The notes beneath the pieces were generated by a model. The model was given only the letters and a program-made list of their open reading frames with translations. It was not told the origin of the DNA and did no database searches. A DNA stretch of 48,395 nt from Wolbachia endosymbiont of Cylisticus convexus (GTDB taxonomy: Bacteria; Pseudomonadota; Alphaproteobacteria; Rickettsiales; Anaplasmataceae): contig NZ_QPIP01000003.1 in assembly GCF_003344345.1 (NCBI RefSeq), forward strand, positions 1 to 48,395. The letters run 5' to 3'. The position numbers were made by a program, and so were the translations under genes. Below, in pieces: positions 47,597 to 48,395 of this stretch (position 1 is the stretch's first letter; each line of letters starts with the position of its first letter).

Positions 47597-48395
47597 TAGC
47601 CCTTCTCATAACAGTCCAAAAAGGTCATAAGAAGGAAGAATCAACAGCATGACGAAAAGATGTGAATAGAGTTCCTGATTCTGTTTTTTATAGCAAACCA
47701 ATGATGCTCAATTTTGTTAAAATCTGGAGAATACGGAGGCAGATATAAAATTTCTGCACCAACCCCTTTAGCAAGTTCGGTAATCTTATTAGACTTATGA
47801 AAAGTAGCATTATCAAAGTTTGTCCAGATCGGTGTCAGAAATTGCTCAAACCATTTATTAACATATTGCAGTGGCCTTCAAAGATTAACGGAGCAACTAT
47901 TTTTCTTCCACTTAAGGCTGCAACCATGCTGATTCCAGATTTTAGGGCTGTCCTTTCTGGCAATATCCATAGGGATAGTCTTCGGTATTATCAATACCAG
48001 ATTCATCTATATATACTAAGTTTTGAGGTTCTTTTGTCGCTATAACCCTTACAAATTGAGCTCGCTTTTCCTCATTTCTTTCTTTGTATCCGTAAGTCTT
48101 GTGAATCCTATATTTTTAAGTGCTCGATTGTCTACTAATATTGCACCAGCATCTCTGACTGAGTTTTGCCACCTTGCAAATGCATTCCAGTCGGTAATTT
48201 TATGGTTATAGCCCACGTTTTTGACTGAAAATCTCCCGTTTTCTCACGTCTTTTCTTCCACTCATATAAAGTTGTTTTTCCGATCTTAAATCTCTTGGCA
48301 ATAGTTTTCTCCTTCATCCAACGCTTCCATTACCTTTTTCCTTACGTCATAACTATTTACCTTCACTACTATAAATCCATATCTTACTCTTTTTC
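47597..48395 (-). mobile_element. decayed IS630-family element, copy 2 (cut by window end)
   Basis: The end is TATAGCCCTTCTCATAACAG (47597-47616), matching copy 1 at 42056. On the minus strand the transposase start KRFKIGKTTLYEWKKRREKTG (frame 48135-48317) is preceded by a frameshift after MEALDEG. The catalytic end reads FDNATFHKSNKITELAKGVGAEILYLPPYSPDF, then KIEHHWFAIKNR (47670-47820). A deletion leaving GQP in place of a longer stretch is shared with copy 1. The copy runs beyond base 48395; the other terminal repeat should follow in about 20 bases. Inserted at a TA inside the IS5 type B remnant. Confidence 0.8.

Noticed and set aside
47086..47628. 180-residue minus-strand frame after lepA
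   Set aside because: It covers the antisense of an IS5 remnant; the sense-strand match to transposase is much stronger.
47797..48045. 82-residue plus-strand frame
   Set aside because: It is antisense to the IS630 transposase catalytic region.

Overview
The window looks like a piece of a Wolbachia (Rickettsiales, Alphaproteobacteria) chromosome. The evidence is AT-rich housekeeping genes with alphaproteobacterial sequence character, an rRNA locus that is a lone 16S gene, an ankyrin-repeat protein, many decayed insertion sequences, and short palindromic repeats between genes. The supergroup or strain cannot be fixed by eye.

Layout. (1) 1-4865 is an accessory-like stretch: partial and complete palindromic repeat elements, a membrane alpha/beta hydrolase, an ankyrin protein built from three repeated modules, a frameshifted cutA whose stop codon lies inside tRNA-Gln(UUG), two small proteins of unknown function, and a 226-bp MITE-like element with perfect 13-bp ends and a 6-bp target duplication. 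(2) 4866-9132 is a minus-strand run of nuoG, nuoH and hemB behind a small basic protein. (3) 9372-14922 carries exported leucyl aminopeptidase, an exported intradiol-dioxygenase-fold protein, and putA split in two at a nine-base homopolymer. (4) 15055-24201 holds aconitase and secB (minus), a plus-strand cluster (Tim44-like, dnaQ, SCO1), then rnc, pyrD, a lipoprotein, tRNA-Cys(GCA) and class I aldolase. (5) 24260-38654 is a long minus-strand block: a J-domain membrane protein, clpA, a DEAD-box helicase, cold shock protein, pmbA/tldE, atpG, HemY- and HemX-like membrane proteins overlapping lolC, manC-like, a large unknown protein, and sdhC-sdhD. (6) 38759-40262 is 16S rRNA (minus) with its own promoter and hairpin-bearing leader, and no 23S or 5S nearby. 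(7) 40484-48395 is a plus-strand TPR-like protein, then a graveyard of mobile elements (group II intron RT remnant, two different IS5-family remnants, two inverted decayed IS630 copies), an ankyrin pseudogene, a ghost copy of the 5' end of lepA, an unknown coiled-coil protein, and intact lepA with a perfect palindrome over its start codon.

How the genes fit together. The metabolism is that expected of an obligate intracellular bacterium living on host amino acids and organic acids: proline oxidation (PutA) and peptide hydrolysis (PepA), the TCA cycle (AcnA, SdhCD), respiration (NuoGH, SCO1 for cytochrome oxidase assembly, AtpG), heme synthesis (HemB, HemY/HemX-like), pyrimidine synthesis (PyrD), and envelope biogenesis (SecB, LolC, lipoprotein). 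The most unusual parts are the two genes broken at simple sites (putA, cutA), the MITE-like repeats, and the lepA-proximal island bounded by inverted IS630 copies that share the same decay lesions. I did not find a clearly new multi-gene system; the best candidates for something undescribed are the unknown proteins at 36600-37847 and 44133-45179 and the modular ankyrin protein.
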